Source of the DNA: CAYPNF01 sp964411985
GTDB lineage: Bacteria; Verrucomicrobiota; Verrucomicrobiia; Limisphaerales; J093
Direction: 5' to 3'
DNA length: 64,000 bases
Assembly: GCA_964411985.1 (NCBI GenBank)
Contig: CAYPNF010000047.1
Coordinates: forward strand, 1-64,000
How positions within the stretch are numbered: position 1 is the first letter of the stretch; each line of letters opens with the position of its first letter. The notes beneath the pieces are model-generated. The model did no database searches and was not told the DNA's origin. It worked only from the letters and a program-made list of their open reading frames with translations. A program made the translations under genes and the position numbers. Positions 8,668 through 17,428 of this stretch are shown one piece after another.

Positions 8668-8816
8668 CCAATTCTTTCGTTTCTTACGCCCCAGAAGCGG
8701 TTCGGGAAAGCGCGAGGCAAACAGTCAGCTTCGTGTGTCACAGAAGTGGCAAGCAGGCCGCCAAAATAGTGGCTTCCAAAAAGAGGGAAAACTTCTCTAA
8801 CTCCTTGCTGCTTAGG

Positions 8817-8891
<75 letters not shown>

Positions 8892-9066
8892 TCACCATCC
8901 GTCCTCATCCCCTGGGAAACAAAGACCTGCCGCGTTACAGAGCGGATCGCGGCTTCGACTCAAGCGTGACCCATCTGACATTGCAGATCTCGCTAGGGAG
9001 ATCAGACGGGGCGTATTCTGAGCAAGTCTCGCCTTGTGGCAAGCGAAAAACGGTCTCTTTTTGTCG

Positions 9067-10278
9067 TTACCAGGCAAACTCGAAGGCAAATCCTTTGAGG
9101 TACTCGGTCTCGGGGATAGCTGGGATGATCGGGTGATCGGGAGACTGGGTATAGGTAGCCACGCGCCGAAGCATGCGTCGGGCGTCGGTGGCGGCGGCCA
9201 GGATGGCGTCTTGGAAAGTGTAGGCGTCCACGTGGTGCGAGCAGCAGAAGGTGGCGAGGATCCCCCCTGGTTTGAGCAATTTCATCGCGCGCAGGTGGAT
9301 CTCTTTGTATCCGCGCAAGGCATCCGGAATGGTGGCCCGGCTTCGGGTGAAGGAGGGAGGGTCAAGGATGATGAGGTCAAACTGAGGAACCAGAGTCTCG
9401 TGGGGGCCCACCTTGGTTCGGCCTTTCAGCCAATCGAAGACATTAGCGGATTCAAACGAACAACGGTCTCCCAAACCGTTCAATTCAGCGTTCTTCCGGG
9501 CCGCATCCAGGCATTCCTGGCTTTGATCGAGCATATGAACGCGTGAAGCCCCGTTCCGAGCAGCCTGAAGGCCAAAACCTCCCATGAACGCGAAGCAGTC
9601 AAGCACCTGCCGTCCCTGGGCATAACGGGCAACGAGTTGGTGGTTTACCTGCTGGTCGAGATAGAGTCCCGTTTTGTGTCCACCCGCGAGGTGGACCGAG
9701 TACTTTAGGCCACCCAACTGGACAGCCACCTCGCCATCCAAAGCCCCGAACAGAAGGCCTTCCGACATGGGCAACCCTTCGAACTTCCTGGAGGCCATAT
9801 CATTCCGTTCCACGATGGCTCTGGGTGAAAGCAACCGCCTGAGAATCTCCACGATCATGGGCTTGCGCTGGTCCATCGCGAGCGAGGAGGTTTGCAAAAC
9901 CAGCACGTCTTCGTACTTGTCTACGATCAACCCGCTCAGGGAATCGCTCTCGGCATTCACGACCCGGAATGAAGTGGCCCCGGGCAGTTCACGCTTTCGG
10001 AGCGCCAGGCTGGCACGGAGGCGCCCGTCGAAAAACGCCTCGTCCAACGGGGCCTTGTCCCGGTTCAGCAAACGCACCCGGATCCGCGATTGGGAGTTGA
10101 AAAAGCCGGAACCCAAATGCCGCTGGCGTTGGTCCTTCACGTGGACCTCTTCCCCATCGGCAGGGACTCTCGTCATGCGGGCGATGCAGCCTTCATAGAC
10201 CCAAGGGTGCCCGGTTAGAATGCGGTCTACCTCGCCGGGTTTGAGATAAACGACGGGGATGGAGTCTCGTGAAGTCAT
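9067..10278 (-). CDS. Class I SAM-dependent rRNA methyltransferase, RlmI-like
   Basis: A 403-residue protein. The frame is open upstream, but the ATG at 10278 gives the conserved start of the family (PVVYLKPGEVDRILTGHPWVYEG), an N-terminal PUA RNA-binding domain. A central domain (about 75-180) leads to the Rossmann methyltransferase with SAM motif I (LDCFAFMGGFG), an acidic motif (HMLDQS) and the catalytic-region DPPSF motif at about residue 306. Family members such as RlmI methylate C5 of a cytosine in 23S rRNA; that target is inferred. The gene is divergent from the DUF5069 gene with a 39-nt gap that must hold both promoters. Confidence 0.88.
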   Translation of the reverse strand: MTSRDSIPVVYLKPGEVDRILTGHPWVYEGCIARMTRVPADGEEVHVKDQRQRHLGSGFFNSQSRIRVRLLNRDKAPLDEAFFDGRLRASLALRKRELPGATSFRVVNAESDSLSGLIVDKYEDVLVLQTSSLAMDQRKPMIVEILRRLLSPRAIVERNDMASRKFEGLPMSEGLLFGALDGEVAVQLGGLKYSVHLAGGHKTGLYLDQQVNHQLVARYAQGRQVLDCFAFMGGFGLQAARNGASRVHMLDQSQECLDAARKNAELNGLGDRCSFESANVFDWLKGRTKVGPHETLVPQFDLIILDPPSFTRSRATIPDALRGYKEIHLRAMKLLKPGGILATFCCSHHVDAYTFQDAILAAATDARRMLRRVATYTQSPDHPIIPAIPETEYLKGFAFEFAW

Positions 10279-10317
10279 GTTGCTTTTCTCTCGGCGATCG
10301 TTGATGTATATCGGGGC

Positions 10318-10839
10318 ATGAACATAGTGGACTGGGAACCAGAATTCCGCAAGCTGCTGGAAACGGCCGTTCAGGGCTACCAGGAAGGCCAACGCGCCCC
10401 TGAACGTCTCCTGTCCCCAGAGCAGACGCATTTTCTGGCCTCGATCGGTTGTACCGTACAGGAAATCGCAGACTTCGCCGAAGACATCTGCCGTTACGGA
10501 GAACCGCACCGCGACACCATCGTGAAGGTCACGGCGCTTCGCCGCAATTACTTTCTTTCTGAGCAGGCTGGTCAACTCTCCACCCCCATATCGGCCTCCG
10601 CGCTCCCAGCCAAAACGGACACCTTGGGGGGGATCGCCTGGCTCCCCAGGATCATCGCCAAAGCCAAAGCCAAGCTGCGCGGTGAGCTACCGAAGGAGGT
10701 CATGTACGGTTGCTCAGGTGACCGCGGCTTCCTGAAGCCGTACGGAATGGGTCTGGACGAATTCCTGAGACTTGTCTGGCAGGAGGAGGGCCAAGGTCAG
10801 AGGATTCTACGAGACTTGAATCTCCGCCTGCCTCGCTAG
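10318..10839 (+). CDS. DUF5069 domain protein
   Basis: A 173-residue soluble protein beginning MNIVDWEPEFRKLLETAVQG. The C-terminal half carries the DUF5069 signature: a GGIAWLPRIIAKAKAKLRG helix, a YGCSGDRGFLKPYG segment and a DEFLRLVW helix. The N-terminal half (about 1-90) is helical and less familiar. No signal peptide. DUF5069 proteins have no established function. It is divergently transcribed from the rRNA methyltransferase. Confidence 0.75.
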   Translation: MNIVDWEPEFRKLLETAVQGYQEGQRAPERLLSPEQTHFLASIGCTVQEIADFAEDICRYGEPHRDTIVKVTALRRNYFLSEQAGQLSTPISASALPAKTDTLGGIAWLPRIIAKAKAKLRGELPKEVMYGCSGDRGFLKPYGMGLDEFLRLVWQEEGQGQRILRDLNLRLPR

Positions 10840-10879
10840 CCCTGGAAGCCCAGGGGAAAAGCCGGGGGCCTCTCCCGGG

Positions 10880-10909
10880 AAAAAAAAGAGATCCCCAGGA
10901 AGCCTGGGG
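10880..10909 (-). terminator. Rho-independent terminator for the FKBP gene
   Basis: On the minus strand a perfect CCCCAGG-CTT-CCTGGGG hairpin is followed by ATCTC and a run of eight T, about 50 nt past the stop of the FKBP gene. Confidence 0.8.
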
Positions 10910-10961
10910 ACCTTCGGCAACAAATCTGTCTTAGCTCGGAAACGGCGGTCTGCTGAGCAGC

Positions 10962-11816
10962 TTACTTGTTTCCTTCTGATTTCGCTTTTTCAGCGGCCTT
11001 GATCTTCTCAACGTCAGAAGCCTTAATCACTTCCACTTTTGCACCTGCTTTAAGCTCTTCGGCAGAAGGGACTTTGATGATATCACTCGTGACCGGCTCG
11101 CTGGAGGCGGGTTTCGGAGCTTCGACTGAGATCAGTTCCACTTCGAAGATCAGGGTCGCGTTGGGGGCGATATTCGCGCCAGAACCCCGTTCGCCATAGG
11201 CTAGCTCGCCGGGGATAACGAACTGATATTTCGCGCCGGGTTTCATGAGCTGGAGGCCTTCGGTCCAGCCTTTGATCACCCCGTTTAGAGGGAACTTGGC
11301 TGGCTGCCCCCGCTTGTAGGAGCTATCGAACTCCGTTCCATCGATGAGGGTACCCTTGTAGTTTACGGTAACAGTGTCGGTGGCCTTGGGAGCGTCTCCT
11401 TTGCCCTCGGTAAGCACCTGGTACTGAAGTCCGCTGGCGGTGGTTTTGACTCCCTCCTTCTTTTTGTTCTCAGCCAGGTAAGCTTCTCCCTCCTTCTTGT
11501 TCTTCTCCCCCTGTACTTTCCGCTGCTCCTCCTGCTTGGTGCGCAGGTCTTTCTGGAAGTTCTGAAGAACTTCGCGAGCCTGAGCCTCGTCGAGGATGGT
11601 CTTGCCTGCGTAGGCATCGTTGACCCCCCGCATCAACGCCTCAGTGTCGATTTCGATCATCTGCCGTTTCCACCCGTTGGCCATGCTCATGCCGATGCTA
11701 TAGCTCACCTTGGCCTTCTGGTCCTTTAGCTCTGGCGCGTCGGCCCCGAGAGCTGCGGAAGCCAAGCACCCAACAGCCAGTATTGAAAATAGTCTCATAT
11801 TCATGTTCTCACTCAT
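10962..11816 (-). CDS. FKBP-type peptidyl-prolyl cis-trans isomerase, exported
   Basis: A 284-residue protein with a signal peptide (MRLFSILAVGCLASAALGAD). Residues about 27-135 form the helical FKBP_N dimerisation region (YSIGMSMANGWKRQ... plus a long charged helix rich in EKNKK). The catalytic FKBP domain follows at about 150-235 (VTVNYKGTLIDGTEFDSSY, VIKGWTEGLQLMKPGAKYQF, IPGELAYGERG, LIFEVELISVE). A 45-residue lysine-rich tail closes the protein. This is the Mip/FkpA architecture for periplasmic protein folding. Three in-frame ATGs lie close together at the start; the exact start is uncertain by up to 6 residues. It lies 28 nt after the squalene-hopene cyclase gene and is probably co-transcribed with it. 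Confidence 0.92.
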   Translation of the reverse strand: MSENMNMRLFSILAVGCLASAALGADAPELKDQKAKVSYSIGMSMANGWKRQMIEIDTEALMRGVNDAYAGKTILDEAQAREVLQNFQKDLRTKQEEQRKVQGEKNKKEGEAYLAENKKKEGVKTTASGLQYQVLTEGKGDAPKATDTVTVNYKGTLIDGTEFDSSYKRGQPAKFPLNGVIKGWTEGLQLMKPGAKYQFVIPGELAYGERGSGANIAPNATLIFEVELISVEAPKPASSEPVTSDIIKVPSAEELKAGAKVEVIKASDVEKIKAAEKAKSEGNK

Positions 11817-11844
11817 GCCAATAGATTCTTACCAACATTTCAAA

Positions 11845-13941
11845 TCAGTGCAACTGGAGATGTGAGTTCCTCCCGACTCGGGCCAACTCCTGAGCCTTAA
11901 GGGCGCCGTTTCCCTTGTCCTTGGCCTGCAGATAGAGGTTGCGAAAAGTCGCTAGCGCAAGTAGCGGCCAACTGTTGCGGTACATGTCGTACTTTAGATA
12001 GTAGACTTTTGGAAAACCGGTGCCAGTGGTCTCATCCTCACTCCAGGAACCGTCCTGGTTTTGGGTGCGAGCGAGGTATTCCACCCCGCGAACTAAGCTC
12101 GGCCGGGAGGGGTCGCCAAAGGCAGCCAGAGCCATCACCCCCCAAGCCGTCTGTGAAGCCGAGCTCGGACCTTGGCCCTTAAAGACCGGATCGTCGTAGG
12201 TATTGCAGCGTTCCCCCCAGCCACCATCTTCATGCTGAACACTTTCCAACCAAGCACGCGCGCGAAGGAAACTCGGCTGCTGCATGTCGATCCCAAGCGC
12301 GTGGACCCCGCGAAGGACTTGCCAGGTGCCATAGATGTAGTTGACTCCCCAGCGACCATACCAGGATCCATCCTCCTCTTGCTGGTCGTGCAAATAGGCC
12401 AGCGCCCGCGCCACCTGCGGGTGATCGGTTGAGTATCCCTCGTAGCCGAGTAACTCGAGAATCCGAGCAGTAATATCGGCGCACTCGGGGTCCAGCATCG
12501 CGTTGTGATCGGCGAAAGGTACCTTCTCTAGGATATTCTTGGTGCAGTCCTTATCAAAAGCGGCCCAGCCGCCGTCCTTGCACTGAAACGTGAGCATCCA
12601 CGTGATCCCGCGCCGGAGGGCGGCCTGCAGACTCTTGGGCTCACTGCTCTCCATGAGCCGGAGCGCGAGCAACACCATGGCGGTATCATCGACGTCTGGG
12701 TTCCATTTGTTCTCGAACTCGAACGCCCAGCCGCTAGGCTCCACATCCACCGGGTTCTTGTGCTGCCAGTCGCCACGAAAGCGGATTTCTTTGGAGAGCA
12801 GCCAATTAGCCACCTTCTTCATGCGAGGATCCGCTGCTGGTACGCCTGATTCCCGCATCGCGATGGCAACGATGGCGGTGTCCCAAACGGGAGAGAGACA
12901 AGGCTCAATCCTGACGCTGTCTTCGGTTTCGTGCTCCAGTTCTTTGAGCTTCTGCTCCGCGCGGAGGATCTCCGGATGATCGTCGCGGTATCCCAACGCT
13001 TTGAGCGCGATCACCGAATTCAGCATTGCGGGGAAAATGGCGGCAAGGCCATCGGAGCCTTCAAACCGTTCCAGCATCCACTTTTCCGCCCGGTCGAGGG
13101 CTCGCCGACGGAAGGGATGGATCCCGATCTGGGCAAAGCGTTCGGCAAACTTGTGTAGTTTATCCAGCGCCAGGAAGAAATTGCGCCAGGTGATCATCTG
13201 CGGGTCGCGGGCCAGCTTCAGATCCCTCTCATGGTACCCTTCCGGGTAGAGCTCCTCCAAGCCACCTTTATGCCCGAGGCTGCGCGTAGGCTTGTAATGG
13301 TTGATGATCGCCAGCGGGACAAGCATGGAACGTGTCCAAGAGCTCATCTCGTTGAAATTCACGTGAAACCATTTTCCGATCAGGATCACCTCGCAGGGGA
13401 TGGTGGGCACATACTTCCAAGGGAACAGGCCAAAAAGGGCCAAGTAGAGCTTGGAAAAAGTGTTCATGCGAGGAACACCGCCGAGGCTCAGGGCCACGGA
13501 GCGGGCGCGGAGCATCCGAGGATCGGTCAATGCGACTCCGGCAAGTTTCAGCGCCAAATAGGCTTTGATGGTGGCATTCACCTCGGATGGTCCACCGTGG
13601 TAGATGTTCCAACCACCATCGGGTAGCTGCTTGGAGAAGATGTGGTTGACTGCCTTCTTCTCCCAGATGGGGTCCACCTTCCCGTTCCAATGGTTGTAGG
13701 CAACCGTGTCGGAGACCAGAGTTGCGTCTACCATCAGTTCCCCCACCCAATACCCCTCAGGCTTGAGCACGCTAAAGAGATACTCCTGCGAGCGCGCGAT
13801 AGCGCGGTCAAAAAGAGTTTCCAGGCTGGGGTCGGTTGAGGAAGGAGCAACATCCCCAGACCGGTTGGATTGTCCAGGATCGATCACCACGAAGCGATGA
13901 TGAGTCGAGGTACTGGGGAGTGTAAAGTCATTTTCGGTCAC
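11845..13941 (-). CDS. shc: Squalene-hopene cyclase
   Basis: A 698-residue protein, close to the usual family length. It shows the cyclase catalytic motif DVDDTA at residues 416-421 and many QW repeats (KQLPDGGWNIYHGG, FQCKDGGWAAFDKD, QEEDGSWYGRWGVNYIYGTW, QHEDGGWGE, RTQNQDGSWSE). It cyclises squalene to hopene, a sterol-like membrane lipid precursor, and acts as a monotopic membrane protein. No hpnCDE or other hopanoid genes are next to it in this window, so squalene must be made elsewhere. It is the first gene of a probable two-gene unit with the FKBP gene. Confidence 0.95.
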   Translation of the reverse strand: MTENDFTLPSTSTHHRFVVIDPGQSNRSGDVAPSSTDPSLETLFDRAIARSQEYLFSVLKPEGYWVGELMVDATLVSDTVAYNHWNGKVDPIWEKKAVNHIFSKQLPDGGWNIYHGGPSEVNATIKAYLALKLAGVALTDPRMLRARSVALSLGGVPRMNTFSKLYLALFGLFPWKYVPTIPCEVILIGKWFHVNFNEMSSWTRSMLVPLAIINHYKPTRSLGHKGGLEELYPEGYHERDLKLARDPQMITWRNFFLALDKLHKFAERFAQIGIHPFRRRALDRAEKWMLERFEGSDGLAAIFPAMLNSVIALKALGYRDDHPEILRAEQKLKELEHETEDSVRIEPCLSPVWDTAIVAIAMRESGVPAADPRMKKVANWLLSKEIRFRGDWQHKNPVDVEPSGWAFEFENKWNPDVDDTAMVLLALRLMESSEPKSLQAALRRGITWMLTFQCKDGGWAAFDKDCTKNILEKVPFADHNAMLDPECADITARILELLGYEGYSTDHPQVARALAYLHDQQEEDGSWYGRWGVNYIYGTWQVLRGVHALGIDMQQPSFLRARAWLESVQHEDGGWGERCNTYDDPVFKGQGPSSASQTAWGVMALAAFGDPSRPSLVRGVEYLARTQNQDGSWSEDETTGTGFPKVYYLKYDMYRNSWPLLALATFRNLYLQAKDKGNGALKAQELARVGRNSHLQLH

Positions 13942-14161
13942 GGGATCGGAACGGTTTGTTTCATTTCATTCCACCCAAAAGACTTACAGCGAAACCTCCC
14001 AACGGTTTGATAGGATCCAAGGAGGGGGTTGAGGCGTCCACTCCGAAACAAACAACGGATCCCAGGGATACAACGACTCGGCGCGCGGAGGCCTACTCAC
14101 GCACGGAAGGTGGCCAGTTTGGGCTTTGCAGGGATAGATGACCTCAGTAAGGTGAAGGCCT

Positions 14162-14968
14162 GTGACTGTGGATTTCACAAAGATGAACGGCGCTGGAAAT
14201 GATTTCGTGCTGTTCGACAACCGCGACCGTCAGCTGAAGCTCACCCGCGACCAGATTGTGCGACTATGCCATCGGCAGCGGGGGATTGGGGCTGATGGCA
14301 TCATTTTGCTGGTGCCAGCTGATGGCAGGGCGGATTGGGCATGGGACTTCTACAACAGCGACGGCAGCGCGGCCGAGATGTGCGGGAATGGTGCCCGATG
14401 CTTTGCCCGTTTCGTAAAGCGGAAGTTGGGAATCAGCCAATCCTTCACTTTCGCTACAGGCGCAGGAATCGTGGGAGCGGAGTTCGACGGCCCGTTGGTA
14501 TCCGTGACGCTCACGCCCCCCAAGGACAGCCGGATGGGTGAATCGATCCAAGTAGGGTCAGAACTCCTCACCGTCCACAGTCTGAACACGGGCGTACCGC
14601 ACGCCGTCTTGATTGTTCCCGACGCCGATCGAGCCATGGTGCAGCCTATTGGCTCTCAGATCCGTTTTCATCCTCACTTTGCCCCGAAGGGCACCAACGT
14701 TAATTTCGTCCAGGTTCTCTCGCCGGGCTCCATCCGAGTCCGCACCTACGAAAGGGGTGTCGAAGGGGAAACCCTGGCGTGTGGCACAGGGGTCACCGCC
14801 TCTGCTTTGGTTGCCGCCCGGCTGTACGGTTTCGCCTCTCCCATCGCGGTGCGGGTGCAAGGCGGTGAAACCTTGGAGGTGAGCTTTCAACTCCAAGACG
14901 CCGGCTTTCAAGATGTCAGACTTAAGGGACCCGCCGAATTCGCCTTCGAGGGTCAGGTCCAACTTTGA
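14162..14968 (+). CDS. dapF: Diaminopimelate epimerase
   Basis: A 268-residue protein starting at GTG 14162 behind AAGGTGAAG; a second GTG at 14168 is also possible and would begin MDFTKMNGAGNDF. The two catalytic cysteines are in CGNGARC and ACGTGVTA. It interconverts LL- and meso-diaminopimelate for lysine and peptidoglycan synthesis. It heads the dapF-dapA-dapB-folK series, with dapA 21 nt downstream. The gene is divergent from shc across a 220-nt gap with no obvious lysine riboswitch. Confidence 0.95.
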   Translation: MTVDFTKMNGAGNDFVLFDNRDRQLKLTRDQIVRLCHRQRGIGADGIILLVPADGRADWAWDFYNSDGSAAEMCGNGARCFARFVKRKLGISQSFTFATGAGIVGAEFDGPLVSVTLTPPKDSRMGESIQVGSELLTVHSLNTGVPHAVLIVPDADRAMVQPIGSQIRFHPHFAPKGTNVNFVQVLSPGSIRVRTYERGVEGETLACGTGVTASALVAARLYGFASPIAVRVQGGETLEVSFQLQDAGFQDVRLKGPAEFAFEGQVQL

Positions 14969-14989
14969 GCCGTCTGGAGACGGCTACGC

Positions 14990-15898
14990 ATGAAAACAAT
15001 GACTACTGCCAAACCGCAATTCACGGGCGTTTACACTGCCCTGGTCACTCCGTTCAAGAACGGAAGACTCGACGAAGCCGCTCTGGAAAAGCTGGTCAAA
15101 GCGCAGATCAAGGGAGGCGTCGAGGGTGTGGTTCCAGCGGGCACCACCGGTGAATCCCCCACCCTCACCGTCGAGGAGCATATCCGGGTCATCGAACTCT
15201 GTGTGAAGTTTGCGAACGGCAAGGTCAACGTGATCGCCGGTACCGGAGGGAACTCCACCTCGGAAGCCATCTACCTCACCAAGGCGGCGGAAAAAGTCGG
15301 CGCGGACGCTTCCCTGCAAGTGGCTCCCTATTACAACCGGCCCACACAGGAGGGTCTGTTCCAGCATTTTCACGCCATCGCGAGGGCCACCAAGCTCCCT
15401 CTCGTCCTCTATAACATCCCTTCGCGGTGCGGTGTGGAGATCGCCGTGGAGACAGTCGATCGGCTGGCTCACGACAGCGTAAACATCCTGGGAATCAAGG
15501 AAGCGGGCGGCAGCGTCGACCGGGTCAGCCAGCTACGCAGCACCCTGGGGGTCAATTTCAGCATTCTCTGCGGAGACGACGGGCTCACGCTTCCCTTTAT
15601 GTCGGTAGGGGCCCATGGAGTGATCAGTGTGGCCTCCAACATCATTCCGAAAGAGATGGTGCACTTGGTCAAAGCCTGCCGGATGGGCAAACTGGATGTC
15701 GCCTTGAAGCTCCACTCAAAGTACTACTCCCTGTTTAAGGATCTGTTCATTGAAACGAACCCGGCCCCGGTCAAAGCCGCGCTGGGTCTTCAGGGCCTGA
15801 TCGCGGAGGAACTCCGGCTGCCCCTGGTTCCGGTGACTCCCGTGAATCGGGCCAAACTCAAGGCGACTCTCCTTGCCTGCGGAGTGATTCAACGTTAG
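14990..15898 (+). CDS. dapA: 4-hydroxy-tetrahydrodipicolinate synthase
   Basis: A 302-residue TIM-barrel enzyme. It shows GVYTALVTPF at the N-terminus, the GTTGES substrate loop, YYNRPTQEG with the catalytic tyrosine, YNIPSR, and the Schiff-base lysine in GIKEAGG (K170). It condenses pyruvate with aspartate semialdehyde, the first committed step to diaminopimelate. A second ATG three codons in (MTTAKP) is an alternative start. It lies between dapF and dapB on the same strand. Confidence 0.96.
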   Translation: MKTMTTAKPQFTGVYTALVTPFKNGRLDEAALEKLVKAQIKGGVEGVVPAGTTGESPTLTVEEHIRVIELCVKFANGKVNVIAGTGGNSTSEAIYLTKAAEKVGADASLQVAPYYNRPTQEGLFQHFHAIARATKLPLVLYNIPSRCGVEIAVETVDRLAHDSVNILGIKEAGGSVDRVSQLRSTLGVNFSILCGDDGLTLPFMSVGAHGVISVASNIIPKEMVHLVKACRMGKLDVALKLHSKYYSLFKDLFIETNPAPVKAALGLQGLIAEELRLPLVPVTPVNRAKLKATLLACGVIQR

Positions 15899-15931
15899 AC
15901 CGCAAACTGAAGAATCTGCCCTTGCCGCACC

Positions 15932-16666
15932 ATGACTCGCGTGATTATTAACGGCTCCCGCGGCCGGATGGGGATTGCCCTGGCCCAATCTGCCACCCGC
16001 AACCCGGGCGTGTCTGTTGCCGGGCTGATCGACCAAGGCGACGATATCCGTACCGTCATCGCCCACTGCGATGTCGTCATCGATTTCAGTTTTCATGAGA
16101 CCACTCGCGGAGTCGCTGAACTTTGCGCCCAGCATGGGAAAGGGTTGGTGATCGGAACGACGGGGCACTCGCCCGAGGAAAAGGCATCGATTCAGGCTTT
16201 GGCGAAGCAGGTGCCGATGGTCTGGTCGGCCAACTATTCGACCGGGGTCAATACCCTGTTCTGGCTGACGCGCAAGGCTGCGGAGATCCTGGGCCCGGAC
16301 TTCGATCTCGAGGTGGTTGAGATGCATCACCGGCTCAAGAAGGACGCCCCGAGCGGGACCGCGCTGACATTGGCGGAAATTCTGGCAGACGTTCGCCAAC
16401 TTCAGCTCTCGGAGGCAATTCGCCACGGGCGAGAAGGCATCACCGGCGAACGCACCCACTCCGAGATCGGAATGCACTCGATTCGCGGTGGAGACGTCGT
16501 GGGCGACCACACGGTGATCTATGCCATCAACGGAGAACGCCTGGAGTTGACCCACAAAGCCTCGAGTCGGGATACTTTTGCCAACGGAGCCTTGCGAGCG
16601 GCGTGCTGGGTGGCAGGCAAGGCTCCAGGAATCTACACCATGAGCGACGTACTTGGCCTGGCGTAA
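15932..16666 (+). CDS. dapB: 4-hydroxy-tetrahydrodipicolinate reductase
   Basis: A 244-residue protein with an N-terminal NAD(P)-binding Rossmann start (VIINGSRGRMG), IDFSFHETT, GTTGHSPEE and the substrate-binding stretch EMHHRLKKDAPSGTAL, which contains the catalytic histidine and lysine. It reduces the DapA product. The C-terminus closes with GVYTM-like GIYTMSDVLGL. It is 33 nt after dapA and 22 nt before folK. Confidence 0.95.
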   Translation: MTRVIINGSRGRMGIALAQSATRNPGVSVAGLIDQGDDIRTVIAHCDVVIDFSFHETTRGVAELCAQHGKGLVIGTTGHSPEEKASIQALAKQVPMVWSANYSTGVNTLFWLTRKAAEILGPDFDLEVVEMHHRLKKDAPSGTALTLAEILADVRQLQLSEAIRHGREGITGERTHSEIGMHSIRGGDVVGDHTVIYAINGERLELTHKASSRDTFANGALRAACWVAGKAPGIYTMSDVLGLA

Positions 16667-16688
16667 TGGGTGAAGCGCGCCTTGGGCG

Positions 16689-17213
16689 ATGAATCCTGCT
16701 GCCAAGGGAATCTCTCCATGTGACCTGATCGTAGTCGCGCTGGGATCCAACCTGGGCGCCTCGAAAACGATCCTTCGCCGTGCCTTAGAAGAACTTCGCT
16801 CTGAGGCTGGTGAGGTCTTCTTAGCCTCTTCTCTCTGGGCCACCACCCCGGTGGACTGTCCCGATGGGTCTCCAGCCTTTTGCAACGCTGTTGCCGCCTA
16901 TCCCCCTTTAGAGCAGACAACGCCCGCAGGGTTACTAGCAAAGTTGAAGAGGCTGGAACGACAGTATGGAAGGACTCCCAAGAAGATCTCCAACGAACCA
17001 CGCCCCCTCGATCTGGACCTGATCCAATACGGCAGGCAAACCGTCCAGTCGCCCAATCTCATAGTCCCCCATCCCCGAGCCCACCTTCGGCTATTTGTCC
17101 TCGCTCCCCTGGCGGAGATCCTCCCGGACCTGATCCTTCCCGGCCAGACCCAAACGGTAGTTCAGTTGGCCCAGTCGTTGCGAACGAGCGAGACCGTTCA
17201 ACGCCTGGCGTAG
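16689..17213 (+). CDS. folK: HPPK, 6-hydroxymethyl-7,8-dihydropterin pyrophosphokinase
   Basis: A 174-residue protein with the HPPK hallmarks: ALGSNLG at the start, LERQYGRTPKK, the RPLDLDLIQYG catalytic motif with its paired aspartates, and a VPHPRAHLRLFVLAPL segment. It transfers pyrophosphate from ATP to 6-hydroxymethyl-7,8-dihydropterin in folate synthesis. Its position directly behind dapB suggests the same transcript. The 215 nt up to the symporter gene shows no gene. Confidence 0.94.
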   Translation: MNPAAKGISPCDLIVVALGSNLGASKTILRRALEELRSEAGEVFLASSLWATTPVDCPDGSPAFCNAVAAYPPLEQTTPAGLLAKLKRLERQYGRTPKKISNEPRPLDLDLIQYGRQTVQSPNLIVPHPRAHLRLFVLAPLAEILPDLILPGQTQTVVQLAQSLRTSETVQRLA

Positions 17214-17428
17214 ACCGCCCGCCCGCCCGCTCGATCAGCAGCGGTTATTGTGCTTGTTTCGCAACATCGGGCACGCTAAAACCTCTTCCACTTGCAGGCA
17301 AAAAAGCAGAACGTGTGTTGTCCACGCCATGGAAGACCACATCCATGGGGTAAGCCTGTTCATGCAGGGCCAAACGCGTCCACTGCCAGAGACTCCGACC
17401 ACTACCCTTGGGTGTTCTCCTACGCCAC

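Larger units (their letters stand above)
8086..8816. other. Intergenic region with no convincing protein gene
   Basis: About 730 nt without a credible coding sequence. It holds an imperfect inverted repeat (8209-8288), a short perfect hairpin with loop AAAC near 8380-8397, and two plus-strand terminator-like hairpins (8480-8521, 8628-8667). The open frames here are short and low-complexity. A small RNA ending at the second terminator is possible but I could not assign it to a family. Confidence 0.5.

Noticed and set aside
7483..8816. Prophage or intact integrative element next to the tRNA
   Set aside because: There is no integrase, no structural phage gene and no repeat of the tRNA 3' end; only a recombinase-like fragment is seen.
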